A stretch of DNA of 64,000 bases from Aquabacterium sp. OR-4. Lineage in GTDB: Bacteria > Pseudomonadota > Gammaproteobacteria > Burkholderiales > Burkholderiaceae_C. The notes under the pieces are model-generated. The model saw only the letters and a list, made by a program, of their open reading frames with translations, did not search any database and was not told where the DNA came from. The stretch lies in assembly GCF_025290835.2 (NCBI RefSeq), contig NZ_JAOCQD020000002.1, positions 2,046,001 through 2,110,000 of the forward strand. The letters run 5' to 3'. Position 1 is the first letter of the stretch. Each line of letters begins with the position of its first letter. Of this stretch, positions 34,519-42,426 are shown one piece after another. Made by a program: the position numbers and the translations under genes.

Positions 34519-34931
34519 CGCGTCACCCGCTCGTTGTGCAGCAGGGCCTGGCCGATCTCGTTGGGGATGAAGCAGATCACCCGCCCGGCCTGCGACAGCA
34601 CCCAGCCGCTGGACAACGCGGCCACGGTCACCACCGCGCCGCTGGCCAGCACCGCGCCGCCGGCCATCTGCAGCGACAGGCGCGCGCCGTCGGACACCCG
34701 CTCGAGCACCCACACCGTGCCCTCGGCCGAGGCCTGCACTGCCACCACGGTGAGCAGCGCACCACCCGCCAGCACCGCCGATGGCGCCGCCACCACCACC
34801 GCCACCGGCAGCAGCGACAGCGCACTGCTGGCCTGCGAGGCGCCCTGCGCCCGTGCGCCGCCGGCCGTGGCCAGCAGCGCCGCCAGCGCGGTGGCCAGCA
34901 GCGGGCGCGTCCAGATCGTTGTCTTCGTCAT
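34515..34931 (-). CDS. Small exported protein of unknown function paired with DUF2145
   Basis: A 138-residue protein with a clear signal peptide (residues 1 to about 29, 'ATAGGARAQG') and two further hydrophobic stretches ('VAVVVAAPSAVLAGGALLTV', 'AGGAVLASGAVVTVAALSSG'). It ends in 'FIPNEIGQALLHNERVTR', a motif I associate with a conserved Burkholderiales family found next to DUF2145 genes. The ribosome site AAGGAGCCAAGG lies just before the ATG. It is translationally coupled to the DUF2145 gene, so they may act together in the envelope. No enzymatic motif is visible. Confidence 0.75.
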   Translation of the reverse strand: MTKTTIWTRPLLATALAALLATAGGARAQGASQASSALSLLPVAVVVAAPSAVLAGGALLTVVAVQASAEGTVWVLERVSDGARLSLQMAGGAVLASGAVVTVAALSSGWVLSQAGRVICFIPNEIGQALLHNERVTR

Positions 34932-34959
34932 CCTTGGCTCCTTGGTGGGGGTGGGTGGG

Positions 34960-35478
34960 TCATTCGCTGCGCAGCGCGGCTTGCGCACGGTCGGCCTGGT
35001 CGGCCTCGAAGCCGTCGCGCAGGGTCTTGGCCAGCGTGAACACGCTGGAGATCAGGTACAGCCAGGCCACGCCCAGGTAGGCCTTCCACACCGGATTGAT
35101 GCCCATGCGCGCCAGGCCCCAGCCGGTCAGGCCCATGGCCAGCGCAAAGCTGCCCCACACCACCCAGCGCCACATCGGCGTGTCGCTAGGCTGCTGCGCG
35201 TTGTCGCGGATGAACTTGGCCAGCACGAAGGCGCTGGTCAGGCAGAAGGCATAGCCCATCACCATGAAGGCGCGGTCGAGGTCGTCACCGGGCAGCCAGA
35301 CCAGGCCGCTGGCGCACAGCAGCGCCGCCAGGGCAAACGACACCCACACCTGCACGCGCCAGGCGCGGGTGTCGCGCTGCAGCGTGGCGGTGGCCGCCGG
35401 GCGGGTGGTGGGCAGGGCAGCAGCGCTGGCGGCAGGGGCGGGGCTCATGTCGGGGCTCGTGAAGGGCGCGTTGAACAT
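34960..35478 (-). CDS. YiaA/YiaB two-helix domain inner-membrane protein
   Basis: A 172-residue protein with four hydrophobic helices in two YiaAB-type pairs: 'QVWVSFALAALLCASGLVWL', 'AFMVMGYAFCLTSAFVLAKF', 'WRWVVWGSFALAMGLTGWG' and 'VWKAYLGVAWLYLISSVFTL'. The pairs are homologous to each other, as in the enterobacterial YiaA family of unknown function. The first 40 residues are Ala/Pro/Thr rich, and the start could also be at 35448. It is divergent from the XRE regulator gene, and the palindrome between them could control both genes. It is 28 nt upstream of the small exported-protein gene. Confidence 0.82.
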   Translation of the reverse strand: MFNAPFTSPDMSPAPAASAAALPTTRPAATATLQRDTRAWRVQVWVSFALAALLCASGLVWLPGDDLDRAFMVMGYAFCLTSAFVLAKFIRDNAQQPSDTPMWRWVVWGSFALAMGLTGWGLARMGINPVWKAYLGVAWLYLISSVFTLAKTLRDGFEADQADRAQAALRSE

Positions 35479-35550
35479 GACCGCATGGTGCCCGGACAGC
35501 CTGGCAAGGTAGCGCGAATACTGCTGGAGTGTTGCTGAGCGACGCTGGTG

Positions 35551-35567
35551 GTATCGTCATTCGATAC
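35551..35567 (+). promoter_or_regulatory. Palindromic operator candidate between yiaA-like and XRE genes
   Basis: A perfect inverted repeat GTATCG-tcatt-CGATAC ends 15 nt before the XRE regulator's ATG, within the divergent spacer of 104 nt. Position and symmetry fit an autoregulatory site of that regulator. The protein binding it is inferred. Confidence 0.55.
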
Positions 35568-35582
35568 TTTTCAGGGGCGAAC

Positions 35583-36320
35583 ATGTCCACCACCCAGGCG
35601 CTGGTCGAGCAGCTCAAGGGCCAGCTCAAGGCCGCCGGCATCACCTACGCACGCCTGGCGGGCGAGCTGGGCCTGGCCGAATCGAGCATCAAGCGCATGT
35701 TCAGCCGCGGCGAGATGACGCTGGCGCGGGTGGACGAGGTCTGCCGCGTGCTGAAGATCGACTTCGCCGAGCTGGCGCGCGGCGTGGCCGACGCCCAGCC
35801 GCTGCTGCGCGAGCTGACGCAGGAGCAGGAGCGCGCCGTGGTCGCCGACCGCCAGCTGCTGCTGGTGGCCATCTGCTGCATGAGCCAGTGGACGGTGGAG
35901 CAGATGCTGGCCAGCTACCGCCTGAAAGAGCCGGCCGTGGTGCGTGCCCTCAGCCAGCTTGACCGCCTGGGCATCATCGAGCTGCGGCCGATGAACCGCT
36001 ACCGGCTCAAGGTGGCCAAGACCTTTCGCTGGCGGCCGCACGGGCCGGTGATGAACTTCTTTCGCGAGCATGCGCTGACCGACTACTTCAGCGGCGGCTT
36101 CGACGGCGAGGGCGAGCTGCTGATGCTGGTGCACGGCGAGATCGGCCGCAGCCTGGCCGCGCTGTTCAACGAGCGGCTGCAGCGCCTGGCGCAAGACTTT
36201 GCCCAGCAGCACCTGGCCGACCAGCGCCTGCCCGACGACCAGAAGCGGCCCTACACGCTGGTGATCGGCATGCGCTCCTGGCTGTTCGCGGCGTTTCGCG
36301 ACTTTGAGAAACGGGGGTAG
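35583..36320 (+). CDS. XRE/Cro-type transcriptional regulator
   Basis: A 245-residue DNA-binding protein. The N-terminal helix-turn-helix (residues about 5-65) has the Cro/C1 pattern, 'YARLAGELGLAESSIKRMFS' and 'MTLARVDEVCRVLKIDFAEL'. Residues about 95-150 form a winged-helix-like module ('VVRALSQLDRLGIIELRPMN'), and the C-terminal helix-rich part may bind a ligand or dimerise. It starts 15 nt after a perfect palindrome, suggesting autoregulation, and is divergent from a YiaA-type gene. The stimulus is unknown. Confidence 0.88.
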   Translation: MSTTQALVEQLKGQLKAAGITYARLAGELGLAESSIKRMFSRGEMTLARVDEVCRVLKIDFAELARGVADAQPLLRELTQEQERAVVADRQLLLVAICCMSQWTVEQMLASYRLKEPAVVRALSQLDRLGIIELRPMNRYRLKVAKTFRWRPHGPVMNFFREHALTDYFSGGFDGEGELLMLVHGEIGRSLAALFNERLQRLAQDFAQQHLADQRLPDDQKRPYTLVIGMRSWLFAAFRDFEKRG

Positions 36321-36333
36321 GCCACCCGGCGCG

Positions 36334-36450
36334 TCACTCCTGGCCGTCGTCGCGGCGCTCGCCGTTCTTGCGGCCGGAGAACATGGTCCACCACACGATG
36401 AACAGCAGCAGCGCCAGCGCGCCCAGGGCTTCCAGCAGAATCATGAGCAT
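36334..36450 (-). CDS. Small single-helix membrane protein (38 aa)
   Basis: A short open frame encodes one hydrophobic helix, 'LEALGALALLLFIVWWTMFS', followed by a charged tail 'GRKNGERRDDGQE'. The composition (Trp-Trp, positive-inside tail) is what a real small membrane protein looks like and not what chance antisense GC-rich frames give. Its start overlaps the mltA start on the other strand by a few nucleotides, so the two promoters must lie inside each other's 5' regions. It converges on the XRE gene 13 nt away. It could be spurious; conservation is needed to settle it. Confidence 0.45.
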   Translation of the reverse strand: MLMILLEALGALALLLFIVWWTMFSGRKNGERRDDGQE

Positions 36451-37663
36451 GTCCAGATTATCCAGGCCGGCCCTGTTGCTGCTGGCGGCCGCCGCTGCGC
36501 TGCTGGCCGGCTGCGCCAGCCAGCGCCCCGCTGCCCTACCGGCCCCGGTGGTGGCCGCCCCACCCGGCGGCCCCACCACCACCGCCCCGGCCGCCCCCAG
36601 CGCCACCGAGCCCGCGCCCTGGCTGCGCCCGCGTGCACGCTGGGTGCCGGTGGACTGGCCTGCACTGCCCGGCTGGCAGGCCGACCGGGCCGCCGAGCTG
36701 TGGCCCGCCCTGCGCGCCGGCTGCCAGCGCCCGCCCCCGGCCTGGGCCGGCGTGTGCGCCCGGGTCAATGCCTTCCAGCCGCCCGACGACGGCTTTGCGC
36801 GCGAGTTTCTGCAGCGCGAGCTGCAGCCCTGGCGCGTGGAGTCGCATGCCGGCGAGGCCCAAGGCCTGGCCACCGGCTACTTCGAGCCGCTGGTGGCCGC
36901 CAGCCGCAAGCCCAGCGCGCAGTTCAAGGTGCCGCTGTACCGCGCGCCGGCCGACCTGGCCAGCCGCCGCCCCTACTGGACCCGCCAGCAGCTCGACACC
37001 GTGCCCGCCGCACGCGCCGCGCTGGCCGGGCAGGAGATCGCCTGGGTGGCCAGTGCGCTGGACGTGCTGGTGCTGCAGATCCAGGGCTCGGGCCGGCTGC
37101 GCTTTGCCGAGGGCGACAACAGCCCCGGCGCGCGCGCCACCCAGGTGCGCCTGGCCTTTGCCGGCCACAACGACCAGCCCTACAGGTCGGTGGGCCGCTG
37201 GCTGATCGACCAGGGCGAGCTCAAGCCCGAGGGCGCCAACTGGCCGGCCATCCGCGCCTGGGGCGAGCGCGCCAGCCCGGCGCGCCTGAACGAGATGCTG
37301 TGGAGCAACCCGCGCGTGGTGTTCTTCCGCGAAGAGCCGCTGCCCGAGGCCAGCCCGGCCGGCCCCGTGCCCGGCCCGCGCGGCGCGCAGGGTGTGCCGC
37401 TCACCGCCGGCCGCTCGGTGGCGGTGGACCCGCAGGCCGTGCCCTACGGCACGCCGCTGTGGCTGGACACCACCGAGCCGCTGGCCACCACGCCGCTGCA
37501 GCGCCTGGTGATGGCCCAGGACACCGGCGGCGCCATCGTTGGCGCAGTGCGCATCGACCTGTTCTGGGGCGCCGGCGAGCAGGCCGAGCAGCAGGCCGGC
37601 CGCATGAAGCAGCCGCTGCGCGTGTGGGCGCTTTGGCCGCGGGGGCTGATGCCACCGGGTTGA
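36443..37663 (+). CDS. mltA: Membrane-bound lytic murein transglycosylase A
   Basis: A 406-residue outer-membrane lipoprotein that cleaves peptidoglycan glycan strands to 1,6-anhydromuropeptides. Signal and lipobox are in 'LLAAAAALLAGC', giving a mature N-terminal Cys near residue 23. The MltA barrel has 'GLATGYFEPLVAASR', 'LQIQGSGRLRFAEGDN' and 'VFFREE', and the 3D domain carries the catalytic Asp in 'MAQDTGGAIVGAVRIDLFWG'. A Pro/Ala linker follows the lipobox. ATG at 36443 was chosen (36449 is equivalent). It stands as a single gene before the M81 gene. Confidence 0.95.
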   Translation: MSMSRLSRPALLLLAAAAALLAGCASQRPAALPAPVVAAPPGGPTTTAPAAPSATEPAPWLRPRARWVPVDWPALPGWQADRAAELWPALRAGCQRPPPAWAGVCARVNAFQPPDDGFAREFLQRELQPWRVESHAGEAQGLATGYFEPLVAASRKPSAQFKVPLYRAPADLASRRPYWTRQQLDTVPAARAALAGQEIAWVASALDVLVLQIQGSGRLRFAEGDNSPGARATQVRLAFAGHNDQPYRSVGRWLIDQGELKPEGANWPAIRAWGERASPARLNEMLWSNPRVVFFREEPLPEASPAGPVPGPRGAQGVPLTAGRSVAVDPQAVPYGTPLWLDTTEPLATTPLQRLVMAQDTGGAIVGAVRIDLFWGAGEQAEQQAGRMKQPLRVWALWPRGLMPPG

Positions 37664-37689
37664 GGCCCGCGCCTTGCTAAGCTGGCTGC

Positions 37690-39354
37690 ATGCAGCTGCT
37701 CATCGCCCGCCTGAACCACGAGACCAACACCTTCTCGCCGGTGCCCACGCCGCTGGCCGCGTTCGATCCGCAATGGGACGACGACGCGCGGCGCAGCCAG
37801 CAGGGCATGCGCACCGCGATGGCGGCGTTTCTGGACGCCGCAGCGCGGCGCGGCGACACGGTGCTCACCCCGCTGGCCGCCACCGCCAACCCCAGCGGCC
37901 GGGTCGACGCGGCGGCCTATGAGCGCATGGCGCAGCACATCGAGGCCTGCGCGCCGGGCTGCGATGCGATCCTGCTCGATCTGCACGGCGCCATGGTCAC
38001 CACCCACCTCGACGATGGCGAGGGCGAGCTGCTGGCCCGCCTGCGCGCCGCCGCGCCGGGCGTGCCCATCGGCGTGGCGCTCGACCTGCACGGCAACATC
38101 ACGCCGCGCATGATGGCCAACGCCGATGTGATGGTGGGCTTCAAGACCTACCCGCATGTGGACATGTACGAAACCGGCGAACACGCCGCGCGCCTGCTGC
38201 TGGCCATGGCCGATGGCCAGGTGCGTTATGCCCTGCGCTGGCACCGCTTGGCGCTGATGAGCCACACGCTGCGCAGCGCCACGCTGGGCGGCGACAGCGC
38301 CGCGATGACCGCCGCCGTGGCCAGTGCCCGCGAGGCCGAGGGCCAGGGCGTGCCGGCGGTCACGGTGTTTGCCGGCTTCGCGCTGGCCGATATCCCGGCT
38401 CCCTGCGTCAGCGTGGTGGTGACCGACACCGACGACACGGCGGGCCATGCCCGCGCCCAGCGCACGGCCGACGGCCTGGCGCAGCAGGTGTGGGCGCAGC
38501 GCGAGGGCTTTGTCTACCGCAGCGAGCCGCTGGCGCAGTCGCTGGCGCGCGCCACTGCGCTGGCCGAGGCCCAGCCGGAGTCTGGCCCCCACGTCGCTGC
38601 GCTCCTGCCCCCCGAGGGGGCGCTCAGTCCCTTGGGACGGCCCGGCGGGACTGATTCCGGCCCCCACGTCGCTGCGCTCCTGCCCCCCGAGGGGGCGCTC
38701 AGTCCCTTGGGGCGGCCCGGCGGGACTGAGGCCACGCGCCGACCTGTGCTGCTGCTCGACCACGGCGACAACGTGATGAGCGGCGGCACCTGCGACACGA
38801 TGGATGTGCTGCTGGCCGCGCTGGCCGCGGGCATGAGCGGCATCGCCATGGGCCCGCTGTGCGACCCCGAGGCCGTGGCCACGCTGTGGGCCGCGGGCGA
38901 AGGCGCCCGCCTCACGCTGGCGCTGGGCAACAAGCGCGCGATGCCGGCCCTGCGCCCCGGCCCCGGCCGGGAGAAGACGCCGCCGCTGCTCAGCGGCACG
39001 GTGCGCCGGCTGTCGGACGGCGTGTACACCGTCACCGGGCCGATCTACACCGGCCAGCGCTGCGAGATGGGGCGCACGGTGCTGTTCGACATCGGCGCGG
39101 CGCAGATCGTGGTCACCGAGCGCACGCAGGAGCCCTATGACCTGGGCGTGTTCGGCTGCGTGGGGCTGGACGTGGCGCAGCGGCCCGGCCCGCGCTTTGT
39201 GCTGCTGAAGTCACGCATGTACTGCCGGCCGGTGTTCGGCCCGCTGTGCGCGGCGCTGGTGGAATGCGACAGCGCCGGCGTGACCAGCTCCGACTACAGC
39301 CTGTACCCGTTCACGCAGGTGCAGCGGCCGGTGTACCCGCTCGACGCGGGCTGA
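37690..39354 (+). CDS. M81-family metallopeptidase (MlrC-like) with repeat insertion
   Basis: A 554-residue protein of the MlrC/DUF1485 family, named after the microcystin-degrading peptidase of sphingomonads. The metal motifs are visible: 'LNHETNTFSP' at the start, 'LLDLHGAMVT', 'GVALDLHGN' and 'FKTYPHVDMYETG'; the C-terminal domain has 'LDHGDNVMSGGTCDTMDVL'. Between the two, residues about 299-347 are foreign: two tandem 25-codon copies of the palindromic repeat, in frame, between 'ALAEAQPES' and 'EATRRPVLLLDHGDN'. Without them the length (about 505) fits the family. The insertion lies at a domain boundary, so the enzyme may still fold. Substrate unknown. Confidence 0.88.
   Translation: MQLLIARLNHETNTFSPVPTPLAAFDPQWDDDARRSQQGMRTAMAAFLDAAARRGDTVLTPLAATANPSGRVDAAAYERMAQHIEACAPGCDAILLDLHGAMVTTHLDDGEGELLARLRAAAPGVPIGVALDLHGNITPRMMANADVMVGFKTYPHVDMYETGEHAARLLLAMADGQVRYALRWHRLALMSHTLRSATLGGDSAAMTAAVASAREAEGQGVPAVTVFAGFALADIPAPCVSVVVTDTDDTAGHARAQRTADGLAQQVWAQREGFVYRSEPLAQSLARATALAEAQPESGPHVAALLPPEGALSPLGRPGGTDSGPHVAALLPPEGALSPLGRPGGTEATRRPVLLLDHGDNVMSGGTCDTMDVLLAALAAGMSGIAMGPLCDPEAVATLWAAGEGARLTLALGNKRAMPALRPGPGREKTPPLLSGTVRRLSDGVYTVTGPIYTGQRCEMGRTVLFDIGAAQIVVTERTQEPYDLGVFGCVGLDVAQRPGPRFVLLKSRMYCRPVFGPLCAALVECDSAGVTSSDYSLYPFTQVQRPVYPLDAG
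38586..38730 (+). repeat. Tandem palindromic dispersed repeat, locus 2 (two full copies)
   Basis: Copies at 38586-38655 and 38661-38730, again exactly 75 nt apart, sit inside the M81 gene. The outer stem reads CTCAGTCCC/GGGACTGAG, whereas locus 1 has CTCAGCCCC/GGGGCTGAG: both arms changed together. Both copies are read in the same frame as at locus 1. Confidence 0.93.
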
Positions 39355-39373
39355 GCGGCGCGGCCTGCGCCGC

Positions 39374-40474
39374 TCAGCCGGGCGCCAGCTCGATGCAGTT
39401 GCGGCCGGCGTTCTTGGCGCGGTAGAGGGCCTGGTCGGCGCGCTCGATGGCGCGCTCGCACACCTCTTCGGCGCTGCACACCGACACCCCGCCCGAGAAG
39501 CTCACCGTGAGGCCCGGCACGATGGCGCTGAAGTCGGCGCTGGCGATGCGCTCGCGCAGCCGCCGCAGCACGCCCTCGGCCGCGGCCAGCGGCGTGCCCG
39601 GCAGCAGCAGCAGAAACTCCTCGCCGCCCCAGCGGGCCAGCGCATCGCCGCCGCGCAGCTCGGCGCGCGCCAGTTCGGCAAAGTGCTGCAGCACCGCATC
39701 GCCCACCAGGTGGCCGTGGCGGTCGTTGATGCGCTTGAAGTGGTCGATGTCCAGGAGCGCCAGCGCCATCGGGCCGCCGGCACGGCGCTGGCGCGGCTGC
39801 TCCTGGGCCAGCAGCTCGCTCATGGCGCGGCGGTTCAGCAGACCGGTGAGCATGTCGCGCGTGGCCAGCTCGCGGTTCAGCGCCAACGCCCCGGTGAGTT
39901 CGGCCTTCTGCGCCGACAGGCGTGCGCGCATGCGCCCCAGCCGCACCACCAGCACCAGCGTGGCGCCCAGCACGATGGCGGCCAGCAGGCCGTGCAGCAG
40001 CTCCAGGCGCGGCGGGTAGCGCGGCGTGGGGCCCAGGGTGCACCAGAGCATGGCCGCGGCCAGGCCGCCAAAGCCGGCCACCGAGAGCAGCCGCGCCTGC
40101 GCCGGGCGCAGGCTGAAGATGCCGAACAGGATGACCAGCAGCATCACCGCCACGAAGGCGCCGCGCAGCGGCCCGGTGACCGCATACGACCAGCTCACCG
40201 ACGAGATCGCAAACAGCGATTGCGGCATGGTCAGCGACGGATCGCTGCCCAGGCGCAGGTTGGCACCGGTGCGCACCAGGGCATAGAACACGGCCGAGCC
40301 GCTCAGCGTGTAGGCGCTCAGCCAGGCCAGATCCACCGCCTGCATCAGGCCCATCGCCACCGCCAGGCCCTGCACCGCGGCGCACACCACGAACACGCCG
40401 ATGGCCAGCAGGGTCTGCGATGCACGCACCCGTTGATGCGGCGAGTCGCCAAGCAGAAGGCGTGACAGGGACAC
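39374..40474 (-). CDS. Membrane-anchored diguanylate cyclase (GGDEF)
   Basis: A 366-residue enzyme making cyclic di-GMP from two GTP. Six hydrophobic helices (residues about 20-180) form an N-terminal membrane sensor of MHYT/MASE-like type, without a named family. A short linker leads to the GGDEF domain, with 'DMLTGLLNRRAM', 'LLDIDHFKRINDRHGH' and the active-site loop GGEEF at 283-287. An RxxD inhibitory site (Arg274-Gly-Gly-Asp277) stands five residues upstream, so product inhibition is expected. No EAL domain is present. The start is uncertain: GTG at 40474 has AAGG five nt upstream, while GTG codons at 40501 and 40534 would lengthen it. Confidence 0.9.
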   Translation of the reverse strand: MSLSRLLLGDSPHQRVRASQTLLAIGVFVVCAAVQGLAVAMGLMQAVDLAWLSAYTLSGSAVFYALVRTGANLRLGSDPSLTMPQSLFAISSVSWSYAVTGPLRGAFVAVMLLVILFGIFSLRPAQARLLSVAGFGGLAAAMLWCTLGPTPRYPPRLELLHGLLAAIVLGATLVLVVRLGRMRARLSAQKAELTGALALNRELATRDMLTGLLNRRAMSELLAQEQPRQRRAGGPMALALLDIDHFKRINDRHGHLVGDAVLQHFAELARAELRGGDALARWGGEEFLLLLPGTPLAAAEGVLRRLRERIASADFSAIVPGLTVSFSGGVSVCSAEEVCERAIERADQALYRAKNAGRNCIELAPG

Positions 40475-40576
40475 GGGGGCCTTGGATTCGTGGAACGGCA
40501 CTGTTCCGGCTTTTCGGCCGGCCCCGCGCGGCACTTGAGCCGGCCGGGCGGCCGGGGCGGCGCGGTCGCGCGGTTT

Positions 40577-42412
40577 TCACGCCGGCGGGGGTGAACCGGC
40601 CGGGCGCCCCGCCGGACCGGCCCGGGCCACCCACCAGTCCGCCAGCCAGGCCTCCACCTGCTGCGGCCAGGCCTGGCCCTGCGCGGCGGCGGTGTCGAGG
40701 CGGCGGATGTCCGCCCGGCCGGCGGCGCCGCCCGGCACGTCAGCCAAGCGGGCGTCCGGAGCCCCCGCAGCGCCTGCGGCCGCCACGGCTGTGTCAGGCC
40801 GCGCGGCCGCCTCGGCCGCCTCGGCCGCGTCGGGCCACTCGGCCAGGCCCTGCTGCCAGTGCAGCAGCTCGGGGCCGGCATCCGAGGCATCGTCGCCGCG
40901 TGCGGCGCGCTGGGCCAGGCGCTCGCGCAGCAGCGCCTCGGGGGCTTCGCACAGCACCAAGGTAAAGGGCAGGCCCAGGCGCGCGGCCAAGGCGCGCACC
41001 GCGTCGCGCTCGCTGCGGCGCAGGCTGGCGGCGTCCAGCACCACCGGCACGCCGGCGCGCAGCGCGCCCTCGGCCAGCGCATGCAGGCGGGCATGGGTGC
41101 GGCGGTTGGCCTCGGGGGTGTACAGGCCCAGCGCGGCGCCGCCACGGGCATCGGCAGCCAGGCCGAACAGGCGCTTGCGCTCCACATCGGAGCGCAGGCG
41201 CACGCCGCCCAGGCCCTCGGCCAAGGCGGCGGCCACGCGGCTCTTGCCGCTGCCCGACAGGCCCATCATCAGCACCAGGCGCGGCGCGGCCGCCTGCTGC
41301 GGGCCCAGGCGCAGCGCCAGCGCCAGCAGGGCGTCGGCGCGCGCCAGTGCAGGTTGCCCGGCAGGCCCGCCAGGCCCGCCAGGCTCGTCACCTGCCAGCA
41401 GCGCCACCTTGGCGCGCACCGCGGCGCGGTAGGCCGCCCACCAGCCCAGCAGCGGCAGCGCGGCGTGGTCGTCGGCCGCCTCGAGCGCCGCGCTGACGAA
41501 GCGCCAGGCCAGCCGCGGCAGGCCATGGGCGTGCAGGTCCATGAAGCAGAAGGCCAGATCGCCCAGCGTGTCGATGTGGCGCAGCGCGGGGTTGAACTCG
41601 AGCGCATCAAACAGCAGTGGCGCGCCACCGGCCCACACGATGTTGCCCAGGTGCAGGTCGCCATGGCATTCGCGCACCCGGCCACCGGCGCGGCGCTGCT
41701 CGATCAGCGCGGCCAGCGCCGCACCGCGGGCCTCGGTCCAGTCGGCCAGCTGGGCCAGCCGGGCCAACCGTGCGGCGGCCCCGGCGCCCTGCCGCGGCAG
41801 CAGCGCGGCCAGCTCGCGCAGGTTGTCGCGCGGCCAGTGGCGGGTGCGCTCGGCGCTGCCGAACCCGGCCGGCGCCGGCGCCAGCAGGGCATGAAAACGC
41901 GCCACCTCGGCGGCCAGCGCGTCCACCTGCGCCGGCTGCAGCTGCCCGGCCCGGGCCAGGTGGTCAAAGCCCTGGCGGGCGTCGAAGCGGCGCATCAGAA
42001 CGGCCCAGTCGAGCACGGCACCGTCAGGCACGGCCCCGTGCAGCACGGCGCCGTCAGGCACGGTGGCGGCGCCCAGCCGCAGGCCGTCGGGCGTGTGGCA
42101 CACCGGCAGCACGTCGAGGTAGAGCTGCGGCGCGGCGCGGCGGTTCAGCCGCAGCTCGTGCCGGCAGGCGGCCTCGCGCAGCGCGGTGGTGGAGAAGTCG
42201 ACAAAGGGCCGGCACAGCGGCTTCTTGAGCTTGAGCACCCGCTCGGGGTAGAGCAGCAGGGTCGACAAATGGGTTTCGATGCGCTGCGGCAAGCAGCCGT
42301 CTGGCGCCTGCGACAGGTGCCGCGCCACCGCACCCGGCCGGCACAGCTGGGCCACGCGCTCGGCATGCGCGCGCAGCGCGGCCGCCTCGTCGAACGCCGG
42401 GGTCTCGCCCAT
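40577..42412 (-). CDS. Aminoglycoside-phosphotransferase-like / P-loop kinase fusion protein
   Basis: A 611-residue two-domain protein of the bifunctional APH/ATP-binding type (COG0645 fused to COG2187). The N-terminal protein-kinase-like domain has the catalytic loop 'ECHGDLHLGNIV' and metal-binding Asp in 'LLFDALEFN'. The C-terminal P-loop kinase has the Walker A 'GLSGSGKS' and 'LDAASLRRSERDAVRALAAR', like gluconate- or polynucleotide-type small-molecule kinases. The substrate is unknown; such fusions rarely give antibiotic resistance. Residues about 117-136 contain a 10-residue in-frame duplication (PDGAV units). The C-terminal 60 residues are Ala/Pro rich. It is 14 nt downstream of the Lrp gene, same strand. 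Confidence 0.85.
   Translation of the reverse strand: MGETPAFDEAAALRAHAERVAQLCRPGAVARHLSQAPDGCLPQRIETHLSTLLLYPERVLKLKKPLCRPFVDFSTTALREAACRHELRLNRRAAPQLYLDVLPVCHTPDGLRLGAATVPDGAVLHGAVPDGAVLDWAVLMRRFDARQGFDHLARAGQLQPAQVDALAAEVARFHALLAPAPAGFGSAERTRHWPRDNLRELAALLPRQGAGAAARLARLAQLADWTEARGAALAALIEQRRAGGRVRECHGDLHLGNIVWAGGAPLLFDALEFNPALRHIDTLGDLAFCFMDLHAHGLPRLAWRFVSAALEAADDHAALPLLGWWAAYRAAVRAKVALLAGDEPGGPGGPAGQPALARADALLALALRLGPQQAAAPRLVLMMGLSGSGKSRVAAALAEGLGGVRLRSDVERKRLFGLAADARGGAALGLYTPEANRRTHARLHALAEGALRAGVPVVLDAASLRRSERDAVRALAARLGLPFTLVLCEAPEALLRERLAQRAARGDDASDAGPELLHWQQGLAEWPDAAEAAEAAARPDTAVAAAGAAGAPDARLADVPGGAAGRADIRRLDTAAAQGQAWPQQVEAWLADWWVARAGPAGRPAGSPPPA
42012..42063 (-). repeat. 22-nt direct repeat, 30-nt period, in frame
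   Basis: Two near-identical 22-mers (agcacggc[a/g]ccgtcaggcacgg) start 30 nt apart inside the kinase fusion gene, encoding a repeated PDGAVL segment in the insertion between the second and third strands of the kinase-like lobe. This is a likely recent slippage duplication. Confidence 0.85.
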
Positions 42413-42426
42413 CGGCCGGTTCGCCG

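Noticed and set aside
40577..42412. Aminoglycoside-resistance gene
   Set aside because: The kinase-like half lacks the usual aminoglycoside-binding pattern and is fused to a P-loop kinase, as in housekeeping fusions widespread in proteobacteria.
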